Assembly: GCF_008085905.1 (NCBI RefSeq)
Contig: NZ_VSFF01000015.1
Span: 62,001 to 126,000, forward strand
DNA: 64,000 nt
Direction: 5' to 3'
Source: Actinomadura syzygii
GTDB lineage: Bacteria; Actinomycetota; Actinomycetes; Streptosporangiales; Streptosporangiaceae
The notes beneath the pieces were generated by a model that searched no databases, was not told the origin of the DNA, and saw only the letters and a program-made list of their open reading frames with translations. Shown piece by piece: positions 56,621-64,000 of the stretch (the stretch's first letter is position 1; each line of letters starts with the position of its first letter). Both the position numbers and the translations under genes were made by a program.

Positions 56621-57732
56621 CGGCCACCGAGCCCGAACTCGGCGCGCGCCAGGACGCCGCGCATGATCTCCGACGAGCCGCCCGCCAGGGTCTCCATCAT
56701 CGACTCGCGCCACAGGAAGGCGAGGTCGTCGTCGCGGCGGGTGGCCTCCAGGTAGCCGAGTTCCAGCGCGGCCCGCGCGATCTCCTGGGTCGCGCGCGAA
56801 CCGACGAGCTTCACGCGGGCGGCCTCGGCGGTGCAGTCGGCGCCGTCCAGGGAGCGGGCCAGCGCCTCGGCCGCGAGCACCTCCACGGCCTGGACGTCGA
56901 CCGTGAGCTGCTCGATGCGGTCTCGCAGCAGCGGGTCGTCCAGAAAGTCATGCTCCCTCGCCCAGTCCACCAGGCTCTCCAGGTCGCGGCGGACGCGGCC
57001 GGGCAGCACCATCAGATGCCGCTCGACCGCCAGCGCCTCCCGGATCAGCCTCCACGCCTGGCCCTCCGCGCCGACCCGGTCGGTCACCGGCACGACCACG
57101 TCGTCGAGGAAGACCTCGTTGAGGCGGTGCCCGTCGATGGTCTCGATCGGCCTGATGTCGACGCCGGGCGCGCGCAGGTCGAGGATGAGCAGCGTGTGCG
57201 GGTCGCCGTCGGCCACGCCCTCGGCCCGGCACAGCAGCCAGAGGTAGTCGGAGTGGTGGGCGTCGGACGTCCAGCGCTTCTCCCCCGTGACCCGGTACAC
57301 GTCCCCGTCGCGGACGGCCCGGGTGCGCACCGCGCGCAGGTCCGAGCCCGCCTCCGGCTCGGAGTATCCGAGCGCGAAGGAGACGTCGCCGAGCGCGATG
57401 CCGGGCAGGAAGCGCGCCTTCTGGTACTCGGTCCCGTGCACGACGAGGGTCTTCGCGACGATCCCGGCGGCGAGGTCGGGACGCGCGGCGCGGGCGTAGG
57501 CGAGTTCGTCCCACAGGGCGAACTCGTGGGCGAGCGTCGCGGGGACGGCGCCGTCCTCGCCGGGCCAGCCCAGCGAGAGCCAGCCGCGCCGGCCCAGCTC
57601 GCGGTAGAGGTCGCGGGTCGCGCCGCCGCGGCCGTGGAAGAACTGGCGCGGGTCGAGGACGTCGGCCATCTCCTCCAGCAGCGCGCGGACCTCGGCGCGG
57701 AACGTCTCGACGTCCCCGGGTTCAGCGGTCAT
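56617..57732 (-). CDS. Acyl-CoA dehydrogenase, probable large partner
   Basis: A 371-residue acyl-CoA dehydrogenase. FALGYSEPEAGSDLRAVRTRAVRDGDVYRVTGEKRWTSDAHHSDYLWLL near residue 120 is the FAD and substrate loop. The end reads METLAGGSSEIMRGVLARAEFGLG, where the usual catalytic-region Glu (EGTSEI) is Ala; a non-classical base or a heteromeric active site is therefore likely. It overlaps the enoyl-CoA hydratase gene by 11 nt and the ligase by 4 nt. Co-expression with the short subunit at 54235 suggests an alpha2beta2 enzyme. Confidence 0.88.
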   Translation of the reverse strand: MTAEPGDVETFRAEVRALLEEMADVLDPRQFFHGRGGATRDLYRELGRRGWLSLGWPGEDGAVPATLAHEFALWDELAYARAARPDLAAGIVAKTLVVHGTEYQKARFLPGIALGDVSFALGYSEPEAGSDLRAVRTRAVRDGDVYRVTGEKRWTSDAHHSDYLWLLCRAEGVADGDPHTLLILDLRAPGVDIRPIETIDGHRLNEVFLDDVVVPVTDRVGAEGQAWRLIREALAVERHLMVLPGRVRRDLESLVDWAREHDFLDDPLLRDRIEQLTVDVQAVEVLAAEALARSLDGADCTAEAARVKLVGSRATQEIARAALELGYLEATRRDDDLAFLWRESMMETLAGGSSEIMRGVLARAEFGLGGR

Positions 57733-58564
57733 GGCTCACCTTCCACCTCGGCGGACGCTTTTCGGCGAAGGCACGCGCGCCCTCCAGGAAGTCGGGGTGC
57801 GACCAGTGCCGCTGCGCCGTGCGCCACGCCTCCTCGGCGGCGTCGTGCGGAGGGCGGCCCAGCGACTCCCAGAGCAGCGCGCGGGACAGTTCGACCGCGC
57901 GCGGCGAGTTCGCCGCGATGGAGGACGCGATGTGCAGGGCGGTCGGCTGCAACTCGGCGGCGGGGACGACCTCGTCGACCAGCCCCAGCGCGTACGCCCG
58001 AGCGGCGTCGAGCCGGAAGGACGAGCCCTGGAGGGTCATCCGCATCGCGGTGCCGAACGGCAGCCGGTGGGTCAGGCCGATGTTCTCGACCGCGCCGACC
58101 TGGCCGACGCTGACGTGGGTGTCCATGAACGCGGCGTGCTCGGCGGCGATCACCACGTCCGAGTCCACGACGAAGTGCAGCCCGCCTCCGGCGGCGATGC
58201 CGTTGACCGCGCAGACCACCGGCTTGCGGACGCCGCCGCCGAGCGGCGACCAGACGATCGGCTCCCGCCGCGCGGACGCGGACGGCACCTCGCCGGTCTC
58301 GGCGATCTCCTTGACGTCGGCGCCGGTGCAGAAGTGCCGGTCGCCCGTCCCGGTCAGCAGCACGACGCGGATGTCGTCGTCGGCGTTGGCGCGCGCCCAG
58401 ATGCGCGCCATCGGCTCGCGCATCCGGCGGCTCAGGGCGTTGCCGACCTCGGGCCGGTCGAGCCGGACGACCAGAACGCCGGCGGTGACCGAGACGGCGA
58501 ATCCGGGGTACTCTTCGGCACCGCCGCGGTCGGGGCGCACAGCTGAAGGCATCGACACACTCAT
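57722..58564 (-). CDS. Enoyl-CoA hydratase/isomerase family protein
   Basis: A 280-residue crotonase-fold enzyme. VLVVRLDRPEVGNALS opens the domain near residue 30, GDRHFCTGADVKEIAE near 75 and CAVNGIAAGGGLHFVVDSDVVIAAE near 118 supply the oxyanion hole, and AVENIGLTHRLPFGTAMRM lies near 160. An N-terminal extension of about 20 residues precedes the fold. It is the first gene of the four-gene operon ending at 54235, and a GTTCTT/TATAGAATAC site lies just before its ATG. Confidence 0.88.
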   Translation of the reverse strand: MSVSMPSAVRPDRGGAEEYPGFAVSVTAGVLVVRLDRPEVGNALSRRMREPMARIWARANADDDIRVVLLTGTGDRHFCTGADVKEIAETGEVPSASARREPIVWSPLGGGVRKPVVCAVNGIAAGGGLHFVVDSDVVIAAEHAAFMDTHVSVGQVGAVENIGLTHRLPFGTAMRMTLQGSSFRLDAARAYALGLVDEVVPAAELQPTALHIASSIAANSPRAVELSRALLWESLGRPPHDAAEEAWRTAQRHWSHPDFLEGARAFAEKRPPRWKVSHDR

Positions 58565-58581
58565 TCACTATGAAGAACTTC

Positions 58582-58597
58582 GTTCTTTATAGAATAC
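58582..58597. promoter_or_regulatory. GTTCTT-TATAGAATAC operator-like site
   Basis: GTTCTTTATAGAATAC lies 18 bp upstream of the hydratase operon's first gene; AAGAAC-ttc-GTTCTT (58573-58587) overlaps it. It is closely similar to the site before the dehydrogenase at 61920 and is a candidate for IclR binding. Confidence 0.5.
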
Positions 58598-58616
58598 GAG
58601 CGGCGGGTCGCCAGGG

Positions 58617-59795
58617 TCAAGGACGCACGGGCGCGGCGAAGACCGCGCGGGCGGCGCGCAGCTCGTCCGCCTCGTCCTCGCCGAGGCCAAGCTCCGCGAG
58701 GATCTCGGCGGTGTCGGCCGCCTGCCCGCACCGGGGACGGGCGACCGCCGGGCTCGCGGAGAGCCGCGGCGCGGGCGCGGGCTGGCGCAGGCCGTCCCAG
58801 TCGACGAAGACGCCGCGGGCGGCCAGCTCGGGGTCGGCGGCCGCCTCGTCCGGCGTGGACACCGCGGTCACGCAGGCGTCGGTCCCGTGGAACCGCTTCA
58901 CCCATTCCGCCCTGGTCCGGGACGCGAAGATCTCCGCCAGCGCGGTCCGCTGAGCCGCCCACCGGGACCGGTCGTGCTGCGGCCAGTCGTCCGGGTCGAG
59001 TTCGAGGCCGTCCAGGAGCGCGCGGTAGAAGGCGGGCTCGATCGCGCCCACCGCGACGTACCGGTCGTCGGCCGTGCGGTAGGCGCGGTAGAAGGGGGCG
59101 GCACCGTCCAGCAGGTTCGCGCCGCGCTCCGGACGCCAGGCGCCCGAGCCGAGCATGCCGTGGATCATCGTGGTCAGCGACGCGGCGCCGTCCACCATGG
59201 CGGAGTCGACCACCTGCCCGCGTCCGGTCCGGCCGCGCTGGACGAGCGCCGCGAGCACGCCGAGCGCCAGGTAGGCCCCGCCGCCGCCGAAGTCGGCCAC
59301 GAGGTTCAGCGGGACGGCGGGCGGCCGGTCCGGGTCGCCGATCGGGTGCAGCGCGCCGGCGCGCGCGATGTAGTTGATGTCGTGCCCGACGGTCTGCGCG
59401 AGGGGCCCGTCCTGTCCCCAGCCGGTCGCCCTGCCGTAGACGAGCCGAGGGTTGACCGCGTGCAGATCCGCAGGTCCAAGGCCCAGCCGCTCCATCGCTC
59501 CCGGCCGCATGCCCTCCAGGAGGACGTCCGCGGACGCCGCCAGTCGGACCGCGACCGCGCGGCCGCGCGGCTGCTTCAGGTCGATCCCGATCGAGCGCTG
59601 GCCGCGGGTGCGCGGGTCGTCGGCGAGCGCCGTGTCGATCACCCCGGCGGCCCCGGCGCGGTCGATCCGGACCACCTCGGCGCCGAGGTCGGCGAGGAGC
59701 ATCGCGGCGAACGGCACCGGGCCGAGCGCCGCCGGGAACACCACGCGGACGCGGTCGAGCGCCCGCTCTCCGGCCGGGGGGATCGTCGCGGGCAA
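58617..59795 (-). CDS. Alpha-methylacyl-CoA racemase-like protein (CaiB/BaiF family)
   Basis: A 392-residue family III CoA-transferase-fold protein. LLADLGAEVVRIDRAG, DVLLEGMRPGAMERLGLGPADLHAVNPRLVYGRATGWGQDGPLA, GHDINYIARAGALHPIG, NLVADFGGGGAYLALG, QVVDSAMVDGAASL and VGAIEP match Amacr-type racemases, with the presumed catalytic His, Asp and Glu in GHD, DFGG and AIEP. Racemisation of 2-methylacyl-CoA lets beta-oxidation handle branched chains, consistent with the neighbours. A true CoA-transferase is less likely. It is followed in the opposite-end direction by the IclR gene 8 bp upstream, so the two are probably co-transcribed. Confidence 0.85.
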   Translation of the reverse strand: MPATIPPAGERALDRVRVVFPAALGPVPFAAMLLADLGAEVVRIDRAGAAGVIDTALADDPRTRGQRSIGIDLKQPRGRAVAVRLAASADVLLEGMRPGAMERLGLGPADLHAVNPRLVYGRATGWGQDGPLAQTVGHDINYIARAGALHPIGDPDRPPAVPLNLVADFGGGGAYLALGVLAALVQRGRTGRGQVVDSAMVDGAASLTTMIHGMLGSGAWRPERGANLLDGAAPFYRAYRTADDRYVAVGAIEPAFYRALLDGLELDPDDWPQHDRSRWAAQRTALAEIFASRTRAEWVKRFHGTDACVTAVSTPDEAAADPELAARGVFVDWDGLRQPAPAPRLSASPAVARPRCGQAADTAEILAELGLGEDEADELRAARAVFAAPVRP

Positions 59796-59803
59796 GCCGC
59801 CTC

Positions 59804-60583
59804 CTAGCTGCTCAGGCGCCGCGACTGCACGCTGACCTCGCCGATCCGGTCGCAGACCCGGCGCAGTTCGGCCCCGTACTCGGCGGCGGTGTCGTCGTCG
59901 ATGAGGTTGGAGAAGCCCACGGCGGCCACCACCAGCGTGACCCGGCCCTCGGCGTCGAACACCGGGGCCGCGACCGTGGAGATGCCGAGGGCGTAGCCCT
60001 CGTGGTCGACCGTCCAGCCGCGCTCGCGGACGAGGCCGAGCTCCGTCCGGAACGCCTCCACGTCGGTGAGGCTCTTGGGGGTGAACGCCTGCAGCCCGTG
60101 CCGCAGGATGACCTCCAGGGACTCGGGGCTCTCGTAGGCGAGGAAGGCGCGGCCGAACGAGCCGCCCTGGATCGGGATCCGCTCCCCCGGCTGGAGGGTG
60201 ATCCGGACCCGGTTCGGACGCTCCAGCTTGTCCAGCAGCGAGATCTCCTCGGCGCTCACCCGCCGGTAGATCACGATGGTGGCCTGGAGCTTCTCCAGCA
60301 GTTCGCTGAGGTAGCGGCGGGCGAGGGACAGCTCGCCGAACTGCCCGCTCGCCGCCGCGCCCAGTTCGAGCAGCGCCGGGCCGAGCCGGTAGCTTCGCGT
60401 CCGCTCGTCGTAGTCGACCACCTCAAGGTTGGTGAGGGTGCGCAGGATGTAGAAGACCGTGCTCTTGTTGATGCCGGTCGCCTCGATGATGTCGGCGAGC
60501 ACCGACGGTCCGCGCTGCGCCAGGGCGTCGAGCACCGTGAAGGCGCGCGTCACCGCGGGCGCGCGGTCCTTGTCATCGGCCAT
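59804..60583 (-). CDS. IclR-family transcriptional regulator
   Basis: A 259-residue regulator. The N-terminal winged helix is at residues 8-70 (AVTRAFTVLDALAQRGPSVLADIIEATGINKSTVFYILRTLTNLEVVDYDERTRSYRLG), and the effector domain includes NRVRITLQPGERIPIQGGSFGRAFLAYES and GWTVDHEGYALGISTVAAPVFDAEGRVTLVVAAVG. It sits amid the beta-oxidation genes. The repeated GTTCTT/TATAGAAT-type sites before several of them have the size and asymmetry expected of IclR sites. Activator or repressor role cannot be told. Confidence 0.9.
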   Translation of the reverse strand: MADDKDRAPAVTRAFTVLDALAQRGPSVLADIIEATGINKSTVFYILRTLTNLEVVDYDERTRSYRLGPALLELGAAASGQFGELSLARRYLSELLEKLQATIVIYRRVSAEEISLLDKLERPNRVRITLQPGERIPIQGGSFGRAFLAYESPESLEVILRHGLQAFTPKSLTDVEAFRTELGLVRERGWTVDHEGYALGISTVAAPVFDAEGRVTLVVAAVGFSNLIDDDTAAEYGAELRRVCDRIGEVSVQSRRLSS

Positions 60584-60687
60584 GGGTCTCGTCCTTTCGC
60601 GGGCGGCACGGGTCAGTGTCGTTCCGGAGATCGGCTCCGTCTGACCGGGAAAGATGATTCCAGAACGCGCCGCCCTCCTCGTCCGGA

Positions 60688-61920
60688 TCAGAGGTCGCGA
60701 TCACCGGCGAGCAGGCGGCCCGCGACGAGCCTGCGCAGGATCTCCGCGGACCCGTCGGCGATCTGCACGGTGCGGATCATGTGCCATGCCTCGGCCATGC
60801 CGATCTCGGTGGTGATCCCCATGCCGCCCAGGGTCTGCATCGCCCGGTCGATCGTCCGGGTCGCCATCTCGGTGGAGAGGATCTTGCACATCGCCGACTC
60901 CTTGAGGGCGCGCTCGCCCGCGTCGATCCGGGCGGCGGTGTCGAGCCCGAGGACGTGCGCGGCGTGCACGTACGTGGCGCACTCGGCCAGCGGGAACATC
61001 ACCCCCTGGTGCTCGGCGAGGAGCTTGCCGAACGAGCGCCGCTCGGCCGCGTAGTCGAGGGCCTGGTCGAGCGCCCAGCGCGCCAGGCCGACGGACTTGG
61101 CGCAGTTGTACATCCGGCCCAGGCTGATCCCGCCGAGCCCGATGCCCGCGGCCTGCCCCTCCTCCCCGACGAGCAGCTCGGGCGTCACGTGGACATCGTC
61201 GAGCGAGATGATCGCGTGGTTGCCGCCGCTCTCGCCGTACAGGCTGATGACGCTGTCCACCTGGAACCCGGGCGCGTCGGTGTCGACGAGGAATGCCGAG
61301 ACGCCGCCGCTGCGCTCGGCCAGCGCGTCGGGGTCGGTCACCGCGAAGACCAGGCCGTAGTCGGCGTAGGGTCCGTTGGTCGTCCACTGCTTGGTGCCGG
61401 TCAGGCGCCATCCGCCGGACCCGTCCGGGACGGCCCTGGTCCGCATCGACCAGGCGTCGGAGCCCGCCTCGGGCTCCGACATCATGAAGCACATCGACTT
61501 CTCGCCGGACATCAGGCTCGGCAGGACCCGCTCGCGGACGTCCTCGCCGACCAGCCCGAACACGAAGCTGGGGCCGGTCGCCCAGTGCGCCAGCACGTCG
61601 TGGGCGAGCCAGCGGTGCGGCCCGCTCAGCCGGTAGACCAGCTCCCAGGCGGCGTACGTGGTGACCGCGCCCTGCCCGCCGCCGCCGAGGTCCTCGGGGA
61701 CGGTCATGGTGAAGAAGCCCGCCTCCGCCGACGCCGTGCGGACCCGCCGCCGCAGCTCCTCGACGCGGTCGACGTGCCGCCCGGTCTCGTCGTACCGGCC
61801 GCGCTGGTCGTTGAGCACGGCGGCGTACTCCTCGTGGAGCGGGAAGACCTCCGCGCGGAGGAAGCCCTCCAGGCCGCTCAGGATGGCGGACGTCTCCTCG
61901 GACACCCCGGTCGTCGACAT
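60688..61920 (-). CDS. Acyl-CoA dehydrogenase
   Basis: A 410-residue acyl-CoA dehydrogenase. FMMSEPEAGSDAWSMRTRAVPDGSGGWRLTGTKQWTTNGPYADYGLVFA near residue 150 is the substrate loop. LGRMYNCAKSVGLARWALDQALDYAAERRSFGKLLAEHQGVMFPLAE and MCKILSTEMATRTIDRAMQTLGGMGIT follow as in the family. The end reads VQIADGSAEILRRLVAGRLL, with Asp rather than Glu before GSAEI. It is divergent from an enoyl-CoA hydratase gene across a candidate IclR site. ATG 61920 gives the proper N-terminus. Confidence 0.9.
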   Translation of the reverse strand: MSTTGVSEETSAILSGLEGFLRAEVFPLHEEYAAVLNDQRGRYDETGRHVDRVEELRRRVRTASAEAGFFTMTVPEDLGGGGQGAVTTYAAWELVYRLSGPHRWLAHDVLAHWATGPSFVFGLVGEDVRERVLPSLMSGEKSMCFMMSEPEAGSDAWSMRTRAVPDGSGGWRLTGTKQWTTNGPYADYGLVFAVTDPDALAERSGGVSAFLVDTDAPGFQVDSVISLYGESGGNHAIISLDDVHVTPELLVGEEGQAAGIGLGGISLGRMYNCAKSVGLARWALDQALDYAAERRSFGKLLAEHQGVMFPLAECATYVHAAHVLGLDTAARIDAGERALKESAMCKILSTEMATRTIDRAMQTLGGMGITTEIGMAEAWHMIRTVQIADGSAEILRRLVAGRLLAGDRDL

Positions 61921-61942
61921 CACGGCTCCCTCTTTGAACGCT

Positions 61943-61961
61943 GTTCTTAATATAGAATAAC
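61943..61961. promoter_or_regulatory. GTTCTT-TATAGAATAAC operator-like site
   Basis: GTTCTTAATATAGAATAAC lies in the 75-bp divergent gap between the dehydrogenase and the hydratase genes, with TTCT/AGAA symmetry. It resembles the site at 58582 and suits divergent control by the nearby IclR regulator. Confidence 0.5.
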
Positions 61962-61995
61962 ATGGCGGCCAGTTCGGGACGTCCGAGGAGGACAC

Positions 61996-62772
61996 ATGGA
62001 CAAGCAAGCCGGTGACGTCGTCCTGCTGGACGCGTGCGACGGGGTCCTCACGATCACGCTGAACCGTCCCGCCAAGCGCAACGCGGTCGACCGCGCGGTC
62101 GCCGAGGCGGTCTCGGCCGCGCTGGACCGGCTGGAGGACGACGACGCCCTGCGCGTGGGCGTGCTCACCGGCGCGGGCGGCACGTTCTGCGCCGGGCTCG
62201 ACCTCGACGCGTTCGCCCGCGGCGAGGCCGCCCGCTCGGCGTCGCGGGGGTTCGCCGGGATCGTCGAGCGGCCGCCCGCCAAGCCCCTCATCGCGGCCGT
62301 CGAGGGCTGGGCCCTCGGCGGCGGCTTCGAGATCCTGCTCTGCTGCGACCTCCTGGTGGCGTCCTCGACCGCCGTCCTCGGCCTGCCCGAGGTCAAGCGG
62401 GGACTGGTCGCCCGGGGCGGCGGGGCGCTCCGCCTCACCCAGCACCTGCCGCGCGGCCGCGCCCTGGAGCTGCTGCTCACCGGCGAACCGATCACCGCCG
62501 CGGACGCGCACGCCTACGGGCTCGTGAACCGGCTGACCGAGGCGGGCCAGGCGCTGCGGGTGGCGCGAGATCTCGCGCGCGGGATCTCGGCCAACGCGCC
62601 GCTGGCCGTGTCGGCGGCGAAGCGGATCGTCACCGAGGCGCCCGGCTGGGGGCTCGACGAGGCGTTCCGGCGCCAGGGCGAGATCCTCGCCCCGGTCTTC
62701 GACTCCGCCGACGCCCGCGAGGGCGCGCTCGCGTTCAAGGAGAAGCGCCCCCCGGTCTGGCAGGGACGATAG
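61996..62772 (+). CDS. Enoyl-CoA hydratase/isomerase family protein (crotonase)
   Basis: A 258-residue crotonase-family enzyme. VLTITLNRPAKRNAVDRAVAEAV opens the fold, GAGGTFCAGLDLDAFARGE lies near residue 60, the oxyanion-hole block is AAVEGWALGGGFEILLCCDLLVAS near 95, and LPEVKRGLVARGGGALRLTQHLPRGRALELLLTGEPI follows. The C-terminal FRRQGEILAPVFDSADAREGALAFKEKRPPVWQG is typical of hydratases. GAGGAGGACAC gives the ribosome site. It is divergent from the acyl-CoA dehydrogenase and likely works in the same pathway. Confidence 0.92.
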   Translation: MDKQAGDVVLLDACDGVLTITLNRPAKRNAVDRAVAEAVSAALDRLEDDDALRVGVLTGAGGTFCAGLDLDAFARGEAARSASRGFAGIVERPPAKPLIAAVEGWALGGGFEILLCCDLLVASSTAVLGLPEVKRGLVARGGGALRLTQHLPRGRALELLLTGEPITAADAHAYGLVNRLTEAGQALRVARDLARGISANAPLAVSAAKRIVTEAPGWGLDEAFRRQGEILAPVFDSADAREGALAFKEKRPPVWQGR

Positions 62773-62911
62773 GCGGCCAGCCTCGGCGGGCGGCGTCGGC
62801 GGGCGGCGTCGGCGGGCGCCTAGGAGCGAAATACGTCGAACGCGACTGCGAAGGGCGACCTCGTCGCTACGCTGTGCGGCATCCCGCCAGCGGCCGAACC
62901 CGGAGGTTCCC

Positions 62912-63748
62912 ATGGACGAGGAGTCGCAGCCAGCCGAAAAGGCGATCGAATACGAGATCGCGCTACCAGCGGACGCCTACTGGACGCGAGACGGGCGAAT
63001 CCCTCTAGGCCCGGATCTGACCGAGGCGTTGAACCGGGCCGTGAAGTACCTGGAGCAGGGGGAATTCGGTTCCCTTTCCTTCGTCGCGGCCTTCGATGGC
63101 CACTGGCCCCGGGACGAGCGCACCATCGTGTACCGCGTCGATGACGGCGTGGTGCTGACACTCGACGGTCGTGACCTCCAAGACCAGGTGCGCACGGCCC
63201 TGGACGCCGGAGAAGTCGACGGATGGAGCCATCTGCCGACCCCAGAGACCCCCATCCCGTTGACGGAGGTCCAGGCCCGCCTCGGAGTCCGCGTCTACAA
63301 CCTCCTCGCCCGCCAGGGGTTCAGGACCCTGGACGAGGTGCTCGCCGTGCCGGAGGAGACGCTGCGCCAGGAACGGGGCGTCGGCCGCCACTGCCTGGAG
63401 AAGATCCGGCAGCTCCGCGACCCGGAGGGCCCGCTCATCCGCGTGGCCCACACCCGGCCGGTCCGGCAGCAGGACGAGCACGCCGACCTGGTCCGCCGAC
63501 GCATGTCCCCGGCCTCGCTCCAGCGGTACGGCGTCCTCGTCGAGCCGCTCGGCCAGTGCGACCTCGCGGTGTCGGCGTTGAGCGTCATCGCCGACTCCCT
63601 GAACTCCGAGCCGCTGCCCCCGGCGGACCCCGCCGTCGTCCGGCTCCTCCGCGACGCGGCCGAGCCTGGCCTCCTGGACGCCTACCTCCGCACGCACGAG
63701 GCCGTCCCGGAGACCGGTTCACCGGTCTCCGGGGAGCGCGCCCGCTGA
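62912..63748 (+). CDS. RNA polymerase alpha C-terminal-domain-like protein
   Basis: A 278-residue protein of unknown role. Residues 110-170 (PIPLTEVQARLGVRVYNLLARQGFRTLDEVLAVPEETLRQERGVGRHCLEKIRQL) closely follow the helix-hairpin-helix of the RNA polymerase alpha CTD (LTVRSYNCLKREGI...LLxIRNFGxKSLxEI). The N-terminal 100 residues contain a region reading SLSFVAAFDGHWPRDERTIVYRVDDGVVLTLDGRDLQDQVRTAL, with no recognised domain. Possibly a DNA- or transcription-associated adaptor; only the CTD-like domain is visible evidence. GGAGG precedes the ATG. A long hairpin follows. Confidence 0.75.
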   Translation: MDEESQPAEKAIEYEIALPADAYWTRDGRIPLGPDLTEALNRAVKYLEQGEFGSLSFVAAFDGHWPRDERTIVYRVDDGVVLTLDGRDLQDQVRTALDAGEVDGWSHLPTPETPIPLTEVQARLGVRVYNLLARQGFRTLDEVLAVPEETLRQERGVGRHCLEKIRQLRDPEGPLIRVAHTRPVRQQDEHADLVRRRMSPASLQRYGVLVEPLGQCDLAVSALSVIADSLNSEPLPPADPAVVRLLRDAAEPGLLDAYLRTHEAVPETGSPVSGERAR

Positions 63749-63769
63749 CCGTTCGCGCCGGACGGAACC

Positions 63770-63818
63770 GTGCCCGGTCCGGACACCCGCCCCCGGTGGG
63801 AAGGGCCGGACCGGGCAC
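63770..63818. terminator. Long hairpin between convergent genes
   Basis: A perfect 13-bp stem (GTGCCCGGTCCGG / CCGGACCGGGCAC) with a 23-nt loop sits 21 bp after the CTD-like gene and 24 bp before the end of the convergent peptidase gene. No T-run. Probably a bidirectional terminator. Confidence 0.6.
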
Positions 63819-63841
63819 GTCCCAGCCGCGACTAGCCGCGA

Positions 63842-64000
63842 CTAGCCGCGCCGGTTGCCCGGCTGGGCGCCCACGGCCACTTTCCAGAGGGCGTAGGCGA
63901 TCGCGTCGGAGCAGCGGTCGAGCGCGGTCGTGTTGATGTTGTTCGGATAGCTGTCGCAGGACTGGTGGTAGCACCGGTCGAACGCCTGGTTCGCGGTGCC
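63842..64000 (-). CDS. Secreted M28-type aminopeptidase, C-terminal end (cut by the window edge)
   Basis: Only the last 52 residues are visible: GTANQAFDRCYHQSCDSYPN, then NINTTALDRCSDAIAYALWKVA and a basic tail to a TAG. The FDRCYHQSCD segment with two cysteines and the following DT/NI.TALD..SDAIAYA helix is the C-terminal signature of Streptomyces griseus-type secreted aminopeptidases (family M28), in which the His is a zinc ligand. The stop lies in a short direct repeat, ACTAGCCGCG, which occurs twice (63831-63850). The N-terminus lies beyond the right edge. Confidence 0.8.
   Translation of the reverse strand, partial: GTANQAFDRCYHQSCDSYPNNINTTALDRCSDAIAYALWKVAVGAQPGNRRG

Noticed and set aside
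1..64000. Insertion sequences, transposases, phage or integrase genes
   Set aside because: No transposase, integrase or terminal inverted-repeat pair was recognised; the catabolic and selenium islands carry no visible mobility genes, so horizontal transfer is not supported by mobile elements here.

Overview
The window is very GC-rich, densely coded chromosomal DNA from a filamentous, sporulating actinomycete. An SsgB-type sporulation regulator, a polyphosphate glucokinase, many ATGA/GTGA stop-start overlaps and the codon use all point that way. A Thermomonosporaceae/Actinomadura-like host is an inference, not something proven here.

Left part (1-19 kb), mostly core and regulatory genes. It holds the N-terminal part of a TPR protein coupled to a small CATRA-associated-type protein, tRNA-Val(CAC), ssgB convergent with soluble transhydrogenase sthA, a TetR/SDR/Gdx-type exporter locus, ppgK, and an operon of GH38 alpha-mannosidase and PHP hydrolase. 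Just upstream of that operon lies a decayed sugar ABC ATPase. Then come the ArsR-pabB-pabC operon, a tRNA Gly-Cys-Val cluster, several secreted or wall-associated proteins and a MarR-regulated locus.

Middle-left (19-33 kb) is a catabolic island. A GntR regulator, an acyl-CoA ligase, a CMD-family protein, an FAH-family hydrolase, a two-domain VOC protein and an FAD aromatic hydroxylase are followed, largely overlapping, by an SsuABC/TauABC-like importer, a formylglycine-type arylsulfatase and a second acyl-CoA ligase. Together they look like uptake, desulfation, hydroxylation, ring cleavage and CoA activation of a sulfated or sulfonated aromatic.

Middle (33-43 kb) is a selenium locus and the most remarkable part. 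selD is followed by a complete sugar-type ABC importer, a thioredoxin-reductase-like flavoprotein, a lipoprotein binding protein on the opposite strand, a two-part selenoprotein and selB. The selenoprotein reads through an in-frame UGA (Sec97, motif Sec-Ser-Gly-Cys). A perfect 6-bp hairpin with a GGUC loop sits 12-27 nt downstream, as expected for a bacterial SECIS. selA and tRNA-Sec are not visible in the window.

Right part (43-64 kb) has a FadR-type GntR regulator, a beta-hydroxyacid dehydrogenase, a LIV-type ABC transporter (all five components) with a VOC enzyme and an SDR, and then a large beta-oxidation block: four acyl-CoA dehydrogenases, two enoyl-CoA hydratases, a thiolase, a hydroxyacyl-CoA-type SDR, an acyl-CoA ligase, an Amacr-type racemase and an IclR regulator. 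Related GTTCTT...TATAGAAT-like sites precede several of these transcription units and suggest one regulon. A second motif (ATACTCTATnnnCTAT) occurs both before the GntR gene and before the selenium-locus importer. The window closes with an alpha-CTD-like protein and the C-terminus of a secreted M28 aminopeptidase.
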